Source: Gordonia pseudamarae
GTDB lineage: Bacteria > Actinomycetota > Actinomycetes > Mycobacteriales > Mycobacteriaceae
Assembly (NCBI RefSeq): GCF_025273675.1
Contig: NZ_CP045809.1
Location: forward strand, 4,898,001-4,962,000
DNA: 64,000 nucleotides
Direction: 5' to 3'
Below are positions 42,642 to 50,573 of this stretch, in pieces (positions within the stretch are counted from its first letter, which is position 1; each line of letters starts with the position of its first letter). The notes under the pieces are model-generated. The model saw only the letters and a program-made list of their open reading frames with translations. It did no database searches and had not been told where the DNA came from. Both the position numbers and the translations under genes were made by a program.

Positions 42642-43310
42642 TCACGCCTCCACGTTCGCTTCTGCAGAAACCGAACGCCAATTACCCGGATGCCGGGGCT
42701 GCGGCAGGTCCTGGGCGTCTCGAACCGCCAGCTCACGGTATCTCGTTGCCGCTTCGTCGATATCGACCAGCAGTTGCTCGGCTAGCTCGATCTCTGCCCG
42801 GAAGTACCGCTCCGACCAGCGCAGACTCATCTGCGAGAACGCCCACCCCGGTTCGGTATCCGAGTGCGCGGCACGCAGGCCGGCCTGCTCGGCACGGTCG
42901 CGAAGGTTGTCGATGTGCTCGCGCACGACGCGTTTGAGCTGCTCTGGTTCCTGCAGGTGCCCCATCCACATCCGAAGCATCACACCGTGTTTGAGCACCG
43001 GCATGTCGACGTCGGCGTCACGCGACCAATTGCGCAGTGCGCGTACACCTTCAGATGTGATGCCATACAGCCTACGGCCGCGAACGCCCTCGTCGGAGAC
43101 AACACGGGACGTCACCAGATCGAGTTCCTCGAGCTTCTTGAGCTCACCATAGACCTGGCTGATCGACGGGCTCCAATAGAAGAACCCGATGCTCCAGTCC
43201 GCCCACTTCTTGAGGTCGTTGCCGGTCAACTCCTCGCCGAAGGCGAGCATGCCGAGAACCGCCCAGCTCGTGGCTGGCAGGTTCGGGTATGAATCTGCAT
43301 CGGATTCCAC
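42642..43310 (-). CDS. PadR family transcriptional regulator
   Basis: The 222-residue protein has an N-terminal PadR winged helix (SWAVLGMLAFGEELTGNDL, then GELKKLEELDLVTSRV and RRLYGITSEG). A helical dimerisation region with HIDNLRDRAEQ follows. GTG 43310 is used; no strong ribosome site is visible. It is divergent from a pair of small barrel-protein genes and probably controls them. A copy of the recurring palindrome lies between. Confidence 0.88.
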   Translation of the reverse strand: MESDADSYPNLPATSWAVLGMLAFGEELTGNDLKKWADWSIGFFYWSPSISQVYGELKKLEELDLVTSRVVSDEGVRGRRLYGITSEGVRALRNWSRDADVDMPVLKHGVMLRMWMGHLQEPEQLKRVVREHIDNLRDRAEQAGLRAAHSDTEPGWAFSQMSLRWSERYFRAEIELAEQLLVDIDEAATRYRELAVRDAQDLPQPRHPGNWRSVSAEANVEA

Positions 43311-43356
43311 GAGGCATCACACTACTCCGCTCACCTGGAGCAATGGCCAGCACTGT

Positions 43357-43373
43357 CTCCCGGCCACTGGGAA
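43357..43373. promoter_or_regulatory. Recurring palindrome CTCCCG-GCCAC-TGGGAA in a divergent promoter
   Basis: The outer arms are mostly complementary, with a 5-bp spacer. It lies 43 bp before the barrel-protein gene at 43416 and 47 bp before the PadR start at 43310. Confidence 0.5.
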
Positions 43374-43415
43374 ACAACGACAAGGCCTCAGAGTACGGCC
43401 GATACGTTGACTGAC

Positions 43416-43763
43416 ATGACCACGGACACAATCTATGTCGTCGACAGAGTGCTGGTGAGGTCTGGCCACGCACGTGAGTTCATCGACGCCTATCTCGACC
43501 AGTACGTCCCCCGGGCAACCGCTCGCGGCCTCGTGTTGGATCGCCTCCTGATGACCCCGCCGGTCTGGGACGACGACGAAGAGCACGTCGTCACCGCGAC
43601 CTGGACCGTCGAGGGCCCCAAGGAGTGGTGGGCGGCGGCGGTGGCCGCACGGCACGACCCCACCGCATCGGACTGGTGGAGGTCAATGGAGCCCATGGTC
43701 ATCGAACGCACTCGGACTACGGAAGCCGAACCAGCTGCGGTAGAAAGGATGTCGCGTGTATAA
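43416..43763 (+). CDS. Small dimeric alpha/beta-barrel-like protein
   Basis: The 115-residue protein begins TIYVVDRVLVRSGHAREFIDAY and contains EEHVVTATWTVEG and EWWAAAVAARHDP. These fit a NIPSNAP/EthD-like ferredoxin-fold domain, though the assignment is from pattern only. ATG 43416 is preferred to an upstream TTG. It overlaps the next gene by 8 bp, so the two are coupled. It could be a helper or a cofactor-free enzyme of the catabolic region. Confidence 0.7.
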   Translation: MTTDTIYVVDRVLVRSGHAREFIDAYLDQYVPRATARGLVLDRLLMTPPVWDDDEEHVVTATWTVEGPKEWWAAAVAARHDPTASDWWRSMEPMVIERTRTTEAEPAAVERMSRV

Positions 43764-44439
43764 GGTCACCCGCGTGCTCGATCTGCACGATCCCGACGAC
43801 GAGCTGACCACGGCGATGGCGGTCAAGCGGCTCCGTTCGGCCGCCGACGCATCGCCGGCGATTGCCACGCTCGTGGCACCCACACTCCCCGGCGTCCGTA
43901 ACGGAGGAGATCTCCTGGTGCACCTGCAGTTCCGCGAGCACGACGATTGGCTTCGCAGTCGGTCGGCCATCGACGAAGCGACATCGGACAGTTCGGTCAG
44001 ATCGCTGCGTTCAGTCGAATACATCGGCGCCACCGGCGACAGAGCCGGCAGACGGTCGTGGTCACCGCAGGTGTATCGCACACTGCTGCTGAATGTTGAG
44101 GATTCGGCCAGTCCCGAACAGCTCCACCATTTCGAGCGCGCGACCCTCGCAATGCCGCAGCACATCCAGGCAATCGGCGCCTGGCAGCTGAGCCGGGTCG
44201 TCCACGTCGAGGGCGGATCACGCTACACGCACGTGTGGGAGCAGGAGTTCTCCGACCTGGCGGACCTCCACTGCGCCTACATGTTCCATCCCATCCACTG
44301 GGGCCTGGTGGACCGATGGTTCGATCCCGAGTGCCCCGATCAGATCATCGCTGACCGGGTGTGCCACAGTTTCTGCGCATCGACCGCCCCGCTCATCGAT
44401 GCGGTTGAGGCAACCAACCCACACGCCAGGGCACGGTAA
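43756..44439 (+). CDS. Stress-responsive A/B barrel (Dabb)-like protein
   Basis: The 227-residue protein has two halves that look related: the N-terminal half ends in SLRSVEYIG, and the C-terminal half contains RYTHVWEQEFSDLADLHCAYMFHPIHW, a pattern typical of Dabb domains. GTG 43756 overlaps the preceding gene. Dabb and EthD proteins often support catabolic pathways as small lyases or cyclases. A specific reaction cannot be stated. It is the last intact gene before the tRNA boundary. Confidence 0.72.
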   Translation: MYKVTRVLDLHDPDDELTTAMAVKRLRSAADASPAIATLVAPTLPGVRNGGDLLVHLQFREHDDWLRSRSAIDEATSDSSVRSLRSVEYIGATGDRAGRRSWSPQVYRTLLLNVEDSASPEQLHHFERATLAMPQHIQAIGAWQLSRVVHVEGGSRYTHVWEQEFSDLADLHCAYMFHPIHWGLVDRWFDPECPDQIIADRVCHSFCASTAPLIDAVEATNPHARAR

Positions 44440-44577
44440 CTACACTCCACTCGGGTGACCCGGCTGATCCGTCCCGGTGTTTCCGGAGGTTCGTCTCACA
44501 GGGAGAATGAAACCTATGGCAGCGGGATCGATGCGGTACTCAGCCGGCACATATCCTGGGTTCACGTCAGACCCGGA

Positions 44578-44611
44578 TAGTGTTGCGTGGCAGGTAGTGT
44601 TGCGTGGCAGG
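44578..44611. repeat. 17-bp tandem duplication next to mobile-element remnants
   Basis: TAGTGTTGCGTGGCAGG is repeated exactly at 44578-44594 and 44595-44611, in the 398-bp gap between the Dabb gene and the tRNA. It directly precedes the IS3-like scrap. Confidence 0.9.
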
Positions 44612-44659
44612 GGCTTAAATGTTTCTCGATGCACTGTTGAGCGGGCTATGCGGGGATGA
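44595..44659 (+). pseudogene. Scrap resembling an IS3-family transposase (OrfB start)
   Basis: A short stretch reads LRGRGLNVSRCTVERAMRG before a stop. It resembles the helix-turn-helix of IS3-type OrfB proteins. Only about 20 residues remain, so the call rests on one motif. Confidence 0.45.
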
Positions 44660-44790
44660 GGATGGCGTCGGACGTGTACTCGGACCTGTTCGACGATGAC
44701 CTCGACGCCGTCGGCGTCGCTCTGGATCACGCGCGGTCGGCCGCACGTGTGCCCAAAACGTGCCCACAAACCGAACACATGAGCGCCTGA
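44641..44790 (+). pseudogene. 3' fragment of a phage-type tyrosine recombinase (integrase)
   Basis: The frame from 44641 to the TGA at 44788-44790 reads SDVYSDLFDDDLDAVGVALD and then a charged tail. This is the usual C-terminus of actinobacterial tyrosine integrases, with the catalytic Tyr inside DVYSDLFD. An in-frame stop at 44638 and the overlapping IS-like scrap show that the rest of the gene is gone. It reads toward, and ends 47 bp before, the 3' end of the tRNA-Ser gene, the classic position for an integrase at the edge of an element inserted in a tRNA. Confidence 0.7.
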
Positions 44791-44803
44791 CAGGTACAGA
44801 AAG

Positions 44804-44828
44804 GGCCCCTACCAGCACGATAGGGGCC
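44804..44828 (-). terminator. Rho-independent terminator downstream of tRNA-Ser
   Basis: GGCCCCTA and TAGGGGCC pair across a 9-bp loop, and on the tRNA strand the stem is followed by CTTTCT. It lies 9 bp beyond the tRNA 3' end. Confidence 0.75.
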
Positions 44829-44837
44829 TTCATTCTG

Positions 44838-44923
44838 CGGAAGCGGAGGGATTTGAACCCCCGGTGCTGTTTAGGCACGCTCGCTTTCAAGGCGAGTGCA
44901 TTCGGCCGCTCTGCCACGCTTCC
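44838..44923 (-). tRNA. tRNA-Ser (anticodon UGA)
   Basis: The 86-nt gene reads on the minus strand from 44923. The acceptor stem is GGAAGCG paired with CGCTTCC plus a discriminator G. The anticodon stem-loop CTCGC-CTTGAAA-GCGAG gives anticodon TGA, there is a long class II variable arm as in serine tRNAs, and the T-loop is TTCAAAT. CCA is not encoded. An integrase remnant lies next to its 3' end. Confidence 0.95.
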
Positions 44924-44964
44924 TTCGATCACGAGGCTACTCGACACCGGTGTCGGCCCACAAA

Positions 44965-45957
44965 ATGAATACCGGTTCTGTCACAGTGGAGGGCGTGCGC
45001 GCCGTAACCGATACCGAATCCCTGTCCCTGTCCGACGTTCCCGATCCGGCTGCCGACCCGGGCCAGGTGGTGATCGACGTGGCCGCCGCCGGAGTCAACC
45101 GGGCGGACCTGCTGCAACGACGCGGGGCGTATCCGCCGCCGAAGGGGGCGTCGGAGATTCTGGGACTGGAGGTGTCCGGGCGGATCAGCGCGGTCGGCGC
45201 CGATTCCGGCGGTTGGCGGGTCGGTGACGAGGTGTGTGCGTTGCTGGCCGGCGGCGGGTACGCCGAGAAGGTGGCGGTGCCCGCCGCGCAGGTGCTTCCC
45301 GTTCCGGCGGGCGTCGACCTGGTGTCGGCCGCGGCGTTGCCCGAGGTGGCGTGCACCGTGGTGTCGAATCTGATCCTGACCGCGAACCTGCGGGCCGGTG
45401 AGCTGCTGCTGATCCACGGCGGGTCCAGCGGCATCGGCACCCACGCCATCCAGCTGGCCGCCGCCCTCGGTGCTCGCATCGCGGTCACCGCCCGCAATAG
45501 GGCCAAACTCGACCGGTGCGCCGAACTCGGCGCCGACATCCTCATCGACTACACCGTCGACGACTTCGCACAGGTCATGAAGGACAACGGCGGTGCCGAC
45601 GTCATCCTCGACATCATGGGGGCCAAATATCTGCCCGGCAATATCGCGGCGCTGCGCACCGGTGGGCGACTGGTCACCATCGGCCTGCAGGGCGGGGTGA
45701 AAGGCGAGCTGAACATGGGTGTGCTGCTGGCCAAACGGCTGTCGGTGTTCGGTACCACGCTGCGGTCGCGGCCCGTCGACGGTCCCGGCGGAAAAGGTGA
45801 GGTGGTGGCCCGGACCCGGGAGGTCACGTGGCCGCTCATCGAGGCCGGGCGAGTGGTGCCGATCATCGACTCGGTGTTCGGTGTCGACGACGCCGCAGCC
45901 GCGCATGCACGGCTCGACAGCGGCGAAGCGATCGGGAAGGTGCTACTGTGCGCGTAG
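44965..45957 (+). CDS. Zinc-free MDR-family NAD(P)H:quinone oxidoreductase
   Basis: The 330-residue medium-chain dehydrogenase has GVNRADLLQRRGAYPPP, LGLEVSGRI, VCALLAGGGYAE and the cofactor motif HGGSSGIGTHAIQLA. The zinc-binding cysteines are absent, as in quinone oxidoreductases. As I recall it corresponds to Rv3777 of M. tuberculosis by position. ATG 44965 was chosen because an upstream in-frame GTG lies in the tRNA gene. No strong ribosome site is visible, so the message may be leaderless. Confidence 0.88.
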   Translation: MNTGSVTVEGVRAVTDTESLSLSDVPDPAADPGQVVIDVAAAGVNRADLLQRRGAYPPPKGASEILGLEVSGRISAVGADSGGWRVGDEVCALLAGGGYAEKVAVPAAQVLPVPAGVDLVSAAALPEVACTVVSNLILTANLRAGELLLIHGGSSGIGTHAIQLAAALGARIAVTARNRAKLDRCAELGADILIDYTVDDFAQVMKDNGGADVILDIMGAKYLPGNIAALRTGGRLVTIGLQGGVKGELNMGVLLAKRLSVFGTTLRSRPVDGPGGKGEVVARTREVTWPLIEAGRVVPIIDSVFGVDDAAAAHARLDSGEAIGKVLLCA

Positions 45958-46100
45958 TCACCGTACTGAAGCCACGCTGTCGAGAACCGTTGTCATCAAC
46001 GCCATGCTCGGCCGATGAGCGCACTCACCGGGATGTCGCCGGAGTCGGCCCGCCGAGCACCGTGCTCGTGGGAACGGCACGGTGTTGTCGCCGTCGGGGT

Positions 46101-46757
46101 TCAGATCTCCGGCCAATGATGCTCGAGGCCGACGAGGATAAACTCGATCTTGGCGTCCACCACGCCGCGTTCGCGCCACGACTCCCTGGGCTCGATGATC
46201 GACGAGCTCGCGACGGCGTCTTTCACGCGATCGAATCCGCTGACGCCGCGGCCGTCCACTTCCCGCAAGGACTCCACACCGAGGTGGCAGGCGAACACCG
46301 TATCCCCGATGAAGTCGAGCGCGAACATCGCCTGCCCAGCGGTCTTTCCGTGCACGGCGAGCGCTCGCGCGTACTCGGCGATGATGCCTTCGATCCGGGT
46401 GAAGGCCGGCGCGTAGTCGTACACGACGCGGCTCAACCCGGGAAAGTCCTCGCACACCCGCCAGCACTCGTCGGCCCACAGTCGCAGCACCGCCCCCCAG
46501 TCGGTCTCGTTCTCGGGCAGGCGGATTCCGCCGGCGATGCGGTCCAGGCACGCGACGACGATCTCCTCTCGTGAGGGGAACAGCCGATAGATCGCCGGGG
46601 TGACCACGCCGAGCCGCCGCGCGATCGCGGCCATGGTGAAGCGGTCCAGTCGTTCGTCGAACACCGCCGCGAGGACGTCGTCCTCGGTGAAGGCCGGCTT
46701 GCGGCCCGCCTTCTTGCCCGGCGCCCGCGCGGCGGCATCGACATTGACCTGACTCAT
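46101..46757 (-). CDS. TetR family transcriptional regulator
   Basis: The 218-residue protein has the helix-turn-helix FTMAAIARRLGVVTPAIYRLFPSREEI at about residues 40-65, after a lysine/arginine-rich lead. The C-terminal domain has no recognisable ligand motif. It starts 9 bp after the second ABC gene and closes a three-gene operon. The TGAACG-A-CGTTCA palindrome before the first ABC gene (50459) is the likely operator for autoregulation. Confidence 0.9.
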   Translation of the reverse strand: MSQVNVDAAARAPGKKAGRKPAFTEDDVLAAVFDERLDRFTMAAIARRLGVVTPAIYRLFPSREEIVVACLDRIAGGIRLPENETDWGAVLRLWADECWRVCEDFPGLSRVVYDYAPAFTRIEGIIAEYARALAVHGKTAGQAMFALDFIGDTVFACHLGVESLREVDGRGVSGFDRVKDAVASSSIIEPRESWRERGVVDAKIEFILVGLEHHWPEI

Positions 46758-46766
46758 GCGGCCAGT

Positions 46767-48527
46767 CTAATTAGTCAGCTGCCACCCCTGCGCGCTCTCG
46801 AGCCGGTGCCAGAACCGCGCGTAGGTTCCGTCGACGGCGAGAAGCTCCTCATGCGTTCCCTGCGCCTCGACCCGGCCGTCGGCATCAATCGCGACAATCT
46901 TGTCGGCACCGGCGATCGTCGCCAGACGGTGGGCGATGATGATCACCGTCGCCTGCTCGCGCAACCTCTCGACCGCCGCGATGATGTTCGACTCGTTCTC
47001 GATGTCCAGCGCCGAGGTCGCCTCGTCGAGAAGAACGATCGGCGCCTTCTTCAGCAGAGCCCGCGCAATCGCCACGCGTTGGCGCTCGCCACCGGAGAGC
47101 CCCCTGCCGCCTTCACCCACCTGCGTTCCCCAGCCCTCGGGCAGCCGTTCGGCGATCTCGCGGACACCGGCGAGATCGGCCGCCTCACGGACCTCCTCGT
47201 CGGTGGCGTCGGCCCGGCCCACCCGGACATTGGCCTCGAGGGTGTCGTCGAACAGGTAGACGTCCTGGAACACCATCGACAGCTGGCCCATCAGCTGCTC
47301 GGTGGTCTGCTCGGTGACCGGCACGCCGCCGACGAGCACCCGGCCGCTGTCGACGTCGTAGAAGCGGCTGATGACGCGTGCGACCGTGGTCTTGCCACCG
47401 CCCGACGGACCGACCAAGGCCACCATGGATCCGGCCGGAACCGTCATCGACACGTTCTGCAGTGCGGGCGCGGGCTTACCCGGGTAGGTGAAGGTGACGT
47501 TCTCCAGCTCCACCGCGCCGGGTGCGGTGAGCGTGGCGGGCGCGCCCGGCTCCGGGAGCGGTGTCGCGGTCAGCACGTCGTCCAGTCCGTCGAGGAGCGG
47601 CCGCCGCGACTCGAGAGCCATCGCGCTGGAGGTGATCGCGGAGAGCGTCGAGGTGAACCGCAGCGCCAGGCCGATGAAGGCCATCGCCGGAATCGGTTCG
47701 AGCGCACCGTCGACGGCGAGAGTTCCGGTCACCGTGATGAGCACCACGACGACACCCTGGGTCACCATGCCGCTGAGCAGCATCCCCACCGACTCGAGCC
47801 ACAGCCCCTTCGTCTTGGCCGCGCGGGCCTCGTCCAGTGCCTGGCTCAACGGCCGGTAGTCGTCGCTGCGATCGCAGGACCGGATGGCACCCTGACACTG
47901 GGCGTACTCGACTATCCGGTTGGCCAGCGTCACCTCCGGCGGTTCGTGGATCGCCCGCCCCCTGCGCAACAGCGCCGTCGACGCGAGCGTGATGAACACG
48001 AACACGGGGACCGCAACGGTGAGGATCGCGCCGAGGGCCGGGTCCCAGAACCAGGCCGCGACGATGATCACGAACGCCGCGGTCGAGCGCGAGACGAGCG
48101 GCCCGAACATGTGCGCGAAGATCTCGCCGGCCGACATCAGCTCCGAAGACACCATCCGCGAGAGCGCACCGGCGATGGGGCGGGCGAACCAGCCGAGCGG
48201 CTGCTTCGCCACCTGATCGCCGACCAATCGGTGCAGGCTTCGCAGGAAGTCCAGTGCGACGGCGTAGTTCGTCCGTTCCGACAGATAGTTCAGCCCGAAG
48301 CTGAGCACTGCGAGGATACCGAGGATCCACAACCACCCGGCCAGCCCCAGACCCCACACCGGGCCGTCCTCCGCCAGTGCGGTGACCGTGGGGAGCAATG
48401 CCGCGAGAGCACAGCCCTCCACGAGGCCCACGATCATGCTGCCGACGATGGCCGGGCGCATGTTCTCGGGGCGGGACACCATCCGCTTCATCCGGGGGAT
48501 GATGTCGATCAGCGGCAGCGTGGTCAT
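46767..48527 (-). CDS. ABC transporter, fused permease and ATPase (second subunit)
   Basis: The 586-residue half-transporter has an N-terminal membrane domain of about 320 residues and a C-terminal ATPase with Walker A GPSGGGKTT, signature LSGGERQRVAIAR and Walker B IVLLDEATSALD. Its start overlaps the preceding ABC gene by ATGA, so the two probably form a heterodimer. Such pairs export small molecules or import siderophores; no siderophore-interacting domain is present. The signature and Walker motifs look intact. Confidence 0.92.
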   Translation of the reverse strand: MTTLPLIDIIPRMKRMVSRPENMRPAIVGSMIVGLVEGCALAALLPTVTALAEDGPVWGLGLAGWLWILGILAVLSFGLNYLSERTNYAVALDFLRSLHRLVGDQVAKQPLGWFARPIAGALSRMVSSELMSAGEIFAHMFGPLVSRSTAAFVIIVAAWFWDPALGAILTVAVPVFVFITLASTALLRRGRAIHEPPEVTLANRIVEYAQCQGAIRSCDRSDDYRPLSQALDEARAAKTKGLWLESVGMLLSGMVTQGVVVVLITVTGTLAVDGALEPIPAMAFIGLALRFTSTLSAITSSAMALESRRPLLDGLDDVLTATPLPEPGAPATLTAPGAVELENVTFTYPGKPAPALQNVSMTVPAGSMVALVGPSGGGKTTVARVISRFYDVDSGRVLVGGVPVTEQTTEQLMGQLSMVFQDVYLFDDTLEANVRVGRADATDEEVREAADLAGVREIAERLPEGWGTQVGEGGRGLSGGERQRVAIARALLKKAPIVLLDEATSALDIENESNIIAAVERLREQATVIIIAHRLATIAGADKIVAIDADGRVEAQGTHEELLAVDGTYARFWHRLESAQGWQLTN

Positions 48528-50422
48528 CGCCGACCTCCGTCGTTGTCACGGGCCGACGCGGCCGGCATGTCATCCGCCGACGCGGCCGCGAGCCGGCCCG
48601 CCGCACCGGTCGCCTGCCACAGCCGCGCGTAGTCGCGGTTGTCGAGCAACTCCTCGTGGGTTCCGATCGCGGTCACCCGGCCCGCGTTGACCACGATGAT
48701 CTGGTCGACACCCTTGACAACCTCGGGCCGATGCGCGATCACGAGGACCGTCCGCCCGTGCGCGAGGGACGAGAGCGCCTTCTGGATCTGGTGCTCGGAC
48801 TCCGGATCGGTCAGCGCGGTGGCCTCATCGAGGATCAGGATGGGAGCATCCACAATCAGGGCCCTGGCGATGGCGATACGCTGAGCCTGCCCGCCGGACA
48901 GACCGGCGTCCGCGCCGTAGACGGTGTCGAATCCCGCTGGGAGTGACTCGATCTCGTCGAGGATGCGCGCCGCGCTCGCCGCCTGCCGCACCTGCTCGTC
49001 GGTCGCCTCCGGCCGGCCGAGCGCGATATTGTCGCGAATGCTGATGCCGAGGAGCTGCGGGTCCTGCAGCACGAATCCGACCCGGGAGTACAGATCGGAC
49101 ATCTCCTGGATGGGGATATCGCCGATGCTGATCGTCCCCGACCGCGGATCGTCGAATCGGGCGAGCAAGGTGGCGATGGTGGACTTGCCCGAGCCGGACG
49201 GTCCGATGAGGGCGGTCACGGTCCCCTCCCGCAGAGTGAAGCTCACGTCGTCGACGGCGAGTGTGGCATCGGGTTCGCTTCCGTAGGAGTAGCTCACGCC
49301 GTCGAATGTCACGTCCCCCGCCGTCGGCGTCCGGCCACCGCCCTGGTCGGCCCGAGGAAGGACCGGCGTGTTCACCAACCCAACCAGTCGCAGGGCGGAG
49401 GCCCCGGCAATCTGTGTGGCCCACATGGAGTTCATCAGCGTCTCGATCGCGAACGGGATGAGCAGGGCGATAAGCGAGGTGGCGAGGACGTCCGCGGCGC
49501 TGACGACGTCGTTGTGGACGAGGATCGAACCGACTCCGATGTTGATCACGAGGATGAGCGGCACCGCGAGGAGAGAATTTCCGAGGGCACCGACCCGGAT
49601 CAGCGGCTTCACCCAGTCCGCGTAGAACTCGTAGAACTCGTCGGCGGCCCGCTGGTAGTTGTGGTGCGAATGCCCGACCCGGCCGAATGCCTTCACCACC
49701 GTGATGCCGGTCACGAACTCGACCATGCGCGCCGAGACCGCCGACAGCCGGTGGTCCATCTCCGCGGTCTTGACTCCCATCCCGCGCATCTGCGTCGCCA
49801 TCGCCAGGATGTAGAGCGGGAGCGTGGCAATCGCCAGCAGGCCCAGTCGCCAGTCGATGACGAAGGCGTAGACCATCAGTGCCAGCGGCATCGCCGTGGC
49901 CATGGTCCCGTCGACCGGCTGATGGGCGATGAGTTGGTGGATCGCCCCGATGTCGTCCTGGAGGCCCTTTCGAACCCGGCCGGAGTTGGTGGAGGTGAAC
50001 CAGCCGAGCGGTACGCGGGCGAATCGCCGCACCAGCCGCAGCTGGATGACGTGGCCGAGCTTGATGTCGGCGACATGGGTGATGGCCAGTGCGATGAAGT
50101 AGATGAACAGGCGTAGGGCAAAGGTGATCACCAGGACCCGGATCCAGCGGTTCACCTCATCGCCGTCCACGGCGACACCCGAGTTGTAGGCGTCGAGCAG
50201 GACCCCACCGATCTGCACCAGTGCGATATAGGGAAACACCGCGAGGATGCCGGAGACTATCGCGAGAACGCGCCCGACGGCGAGGGGTACCGCCACCGGC
50301 TTCATCAGATCCTTGAGTGCCCGGGCACCCGCCTTCTGCTGCGCCGCACTGGGTTCCGCCGAATCCGGGTCGGCTCCGAAAGGTGCGGTGTCACTGACGC
50401 CTACGGTCGTGGTTGTCGTCAT
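48524..50422 (-). CDS. ABC transporter, fused permease and ATPase (first subunit)
   Basis: The 632-residue half-transporter has a 45-residue cytoplasmic lead, a six-helix membrane domain and an ATPase with Walker A GPSGSGKST, signature LSGGQAQRIAIAR and Walker B ILILDEATALTD. In the last motif the usual Ser-Ala-Leu is replaced by Ala-Leu-Thr, which may mark the weaker site of a heterodimer. ATG 50422 follows AGGAAGG. It is the first gene of the ABC-ABC-TetR operon. Confidence 0.92.
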   Translation of the reverse strand: MTTTTTVGVSDTAPFGADPDSAEPSAAQQKAGARALKDLMKPVAVPLAVGRVLAIVSGILAVFPYIALVQIGGVLLDAYNSGVAVDGDEVNRWIRVLVITFALRLFIYFIALAITHVADIKLGHVIQLRLVRRFARVPLGWFTSTNSGRVRKGLQDDIGAIHQLIAHQPVDGTMATAMPLALMVYAFVIDWRLGLLAIATLPLYILAMATQMRGMGVKTAEMDHRLSAVSARMVEFVTGITVVKAFGRVGHSHHNYQRAADEFYEFYADWVKPLIRVGALGNSLLAVPLILVINIGVGSILVHNDVVSAADVLATSLIALLIPFAIETLMNSMWATQIAGASALRLVGLVNTPVLPRADQGGGRTPTAGDVTFDGVSYSYGSEPDATLAVDDVSFTLREGTVTALIGPSGSGKSTIATLLARFDDPRSGTISIGDIPIQEMSDLYSRVGFVLQDPQLLGISIRDNIALGRPEATDEQVRQAASAARILDEIESLPAGFDTVYGADAGLSGGQAQRIAIARALIVDAPILILDEATALTDPESEHQIQKALSSLAHGRTVLVIAHRPEVVKGVDQIIVVNAGRVTAIGTHEELLDNRDYARLWQATGAAGRLAAASADDMPAASARDNDGGRR

Positions 50423-50458
50423 GAGCCTTCCTGGAATCAGGGTAGCCACAGTTATTTA

Positions 50459-50471
50459 TGAACGACGTTCA
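50459..50471. promoter_or_regulatory. TetR-type palindrome TGAACG-A-CGTTCA before the ABC operon
   Basis: Six-base arms around one central base lie 37 bp before the start of the first ABC gene. It fits an operator for the TetR protein encoded at the end of the same operon. Confidence 0.6.
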
Positions 50472-50573
50472 CTTTAGGTCGTCGGACGACCCGGCACAAG
50501 GCCCGGACATCCACCACCGGTGGCCCCGGGACCGTCCGGTATCTATCCGCGGCGCGCGGAGCGGATATGGTGC

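Noticed and set aside
1..44440. KstR or KstR2 operators in the catabolic region
   Set aside because: I looked in the intergenic gaps for TNNAACNNGTTNNA and for the KstR2-type AAGCAAG/CTTGCTT arms and found none; a computed scan could still find weak sites.
44477..44659. A 60-residue intact gene upstream of the tRNA
   Set aside because: Only the last 20 residues resemble anything (IS3-type transposase), and the frame crosses a 17-bp tandem duplication, so it is treated as a remnant.
44760..45227. Plus-strand frame across tRNA-Ser into the oxidoreductase gene
   Set aside because: It reads through the tRNA and is out of frame with the oxidoreductase, whose cofactor motif fits another frame.
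46806..48632. 608-residue plus-strand frame over the ABC genes
   Set aside because: It is a shadow of the second ABC subunit, whose Walker and signature motifs lie on the minus strand.
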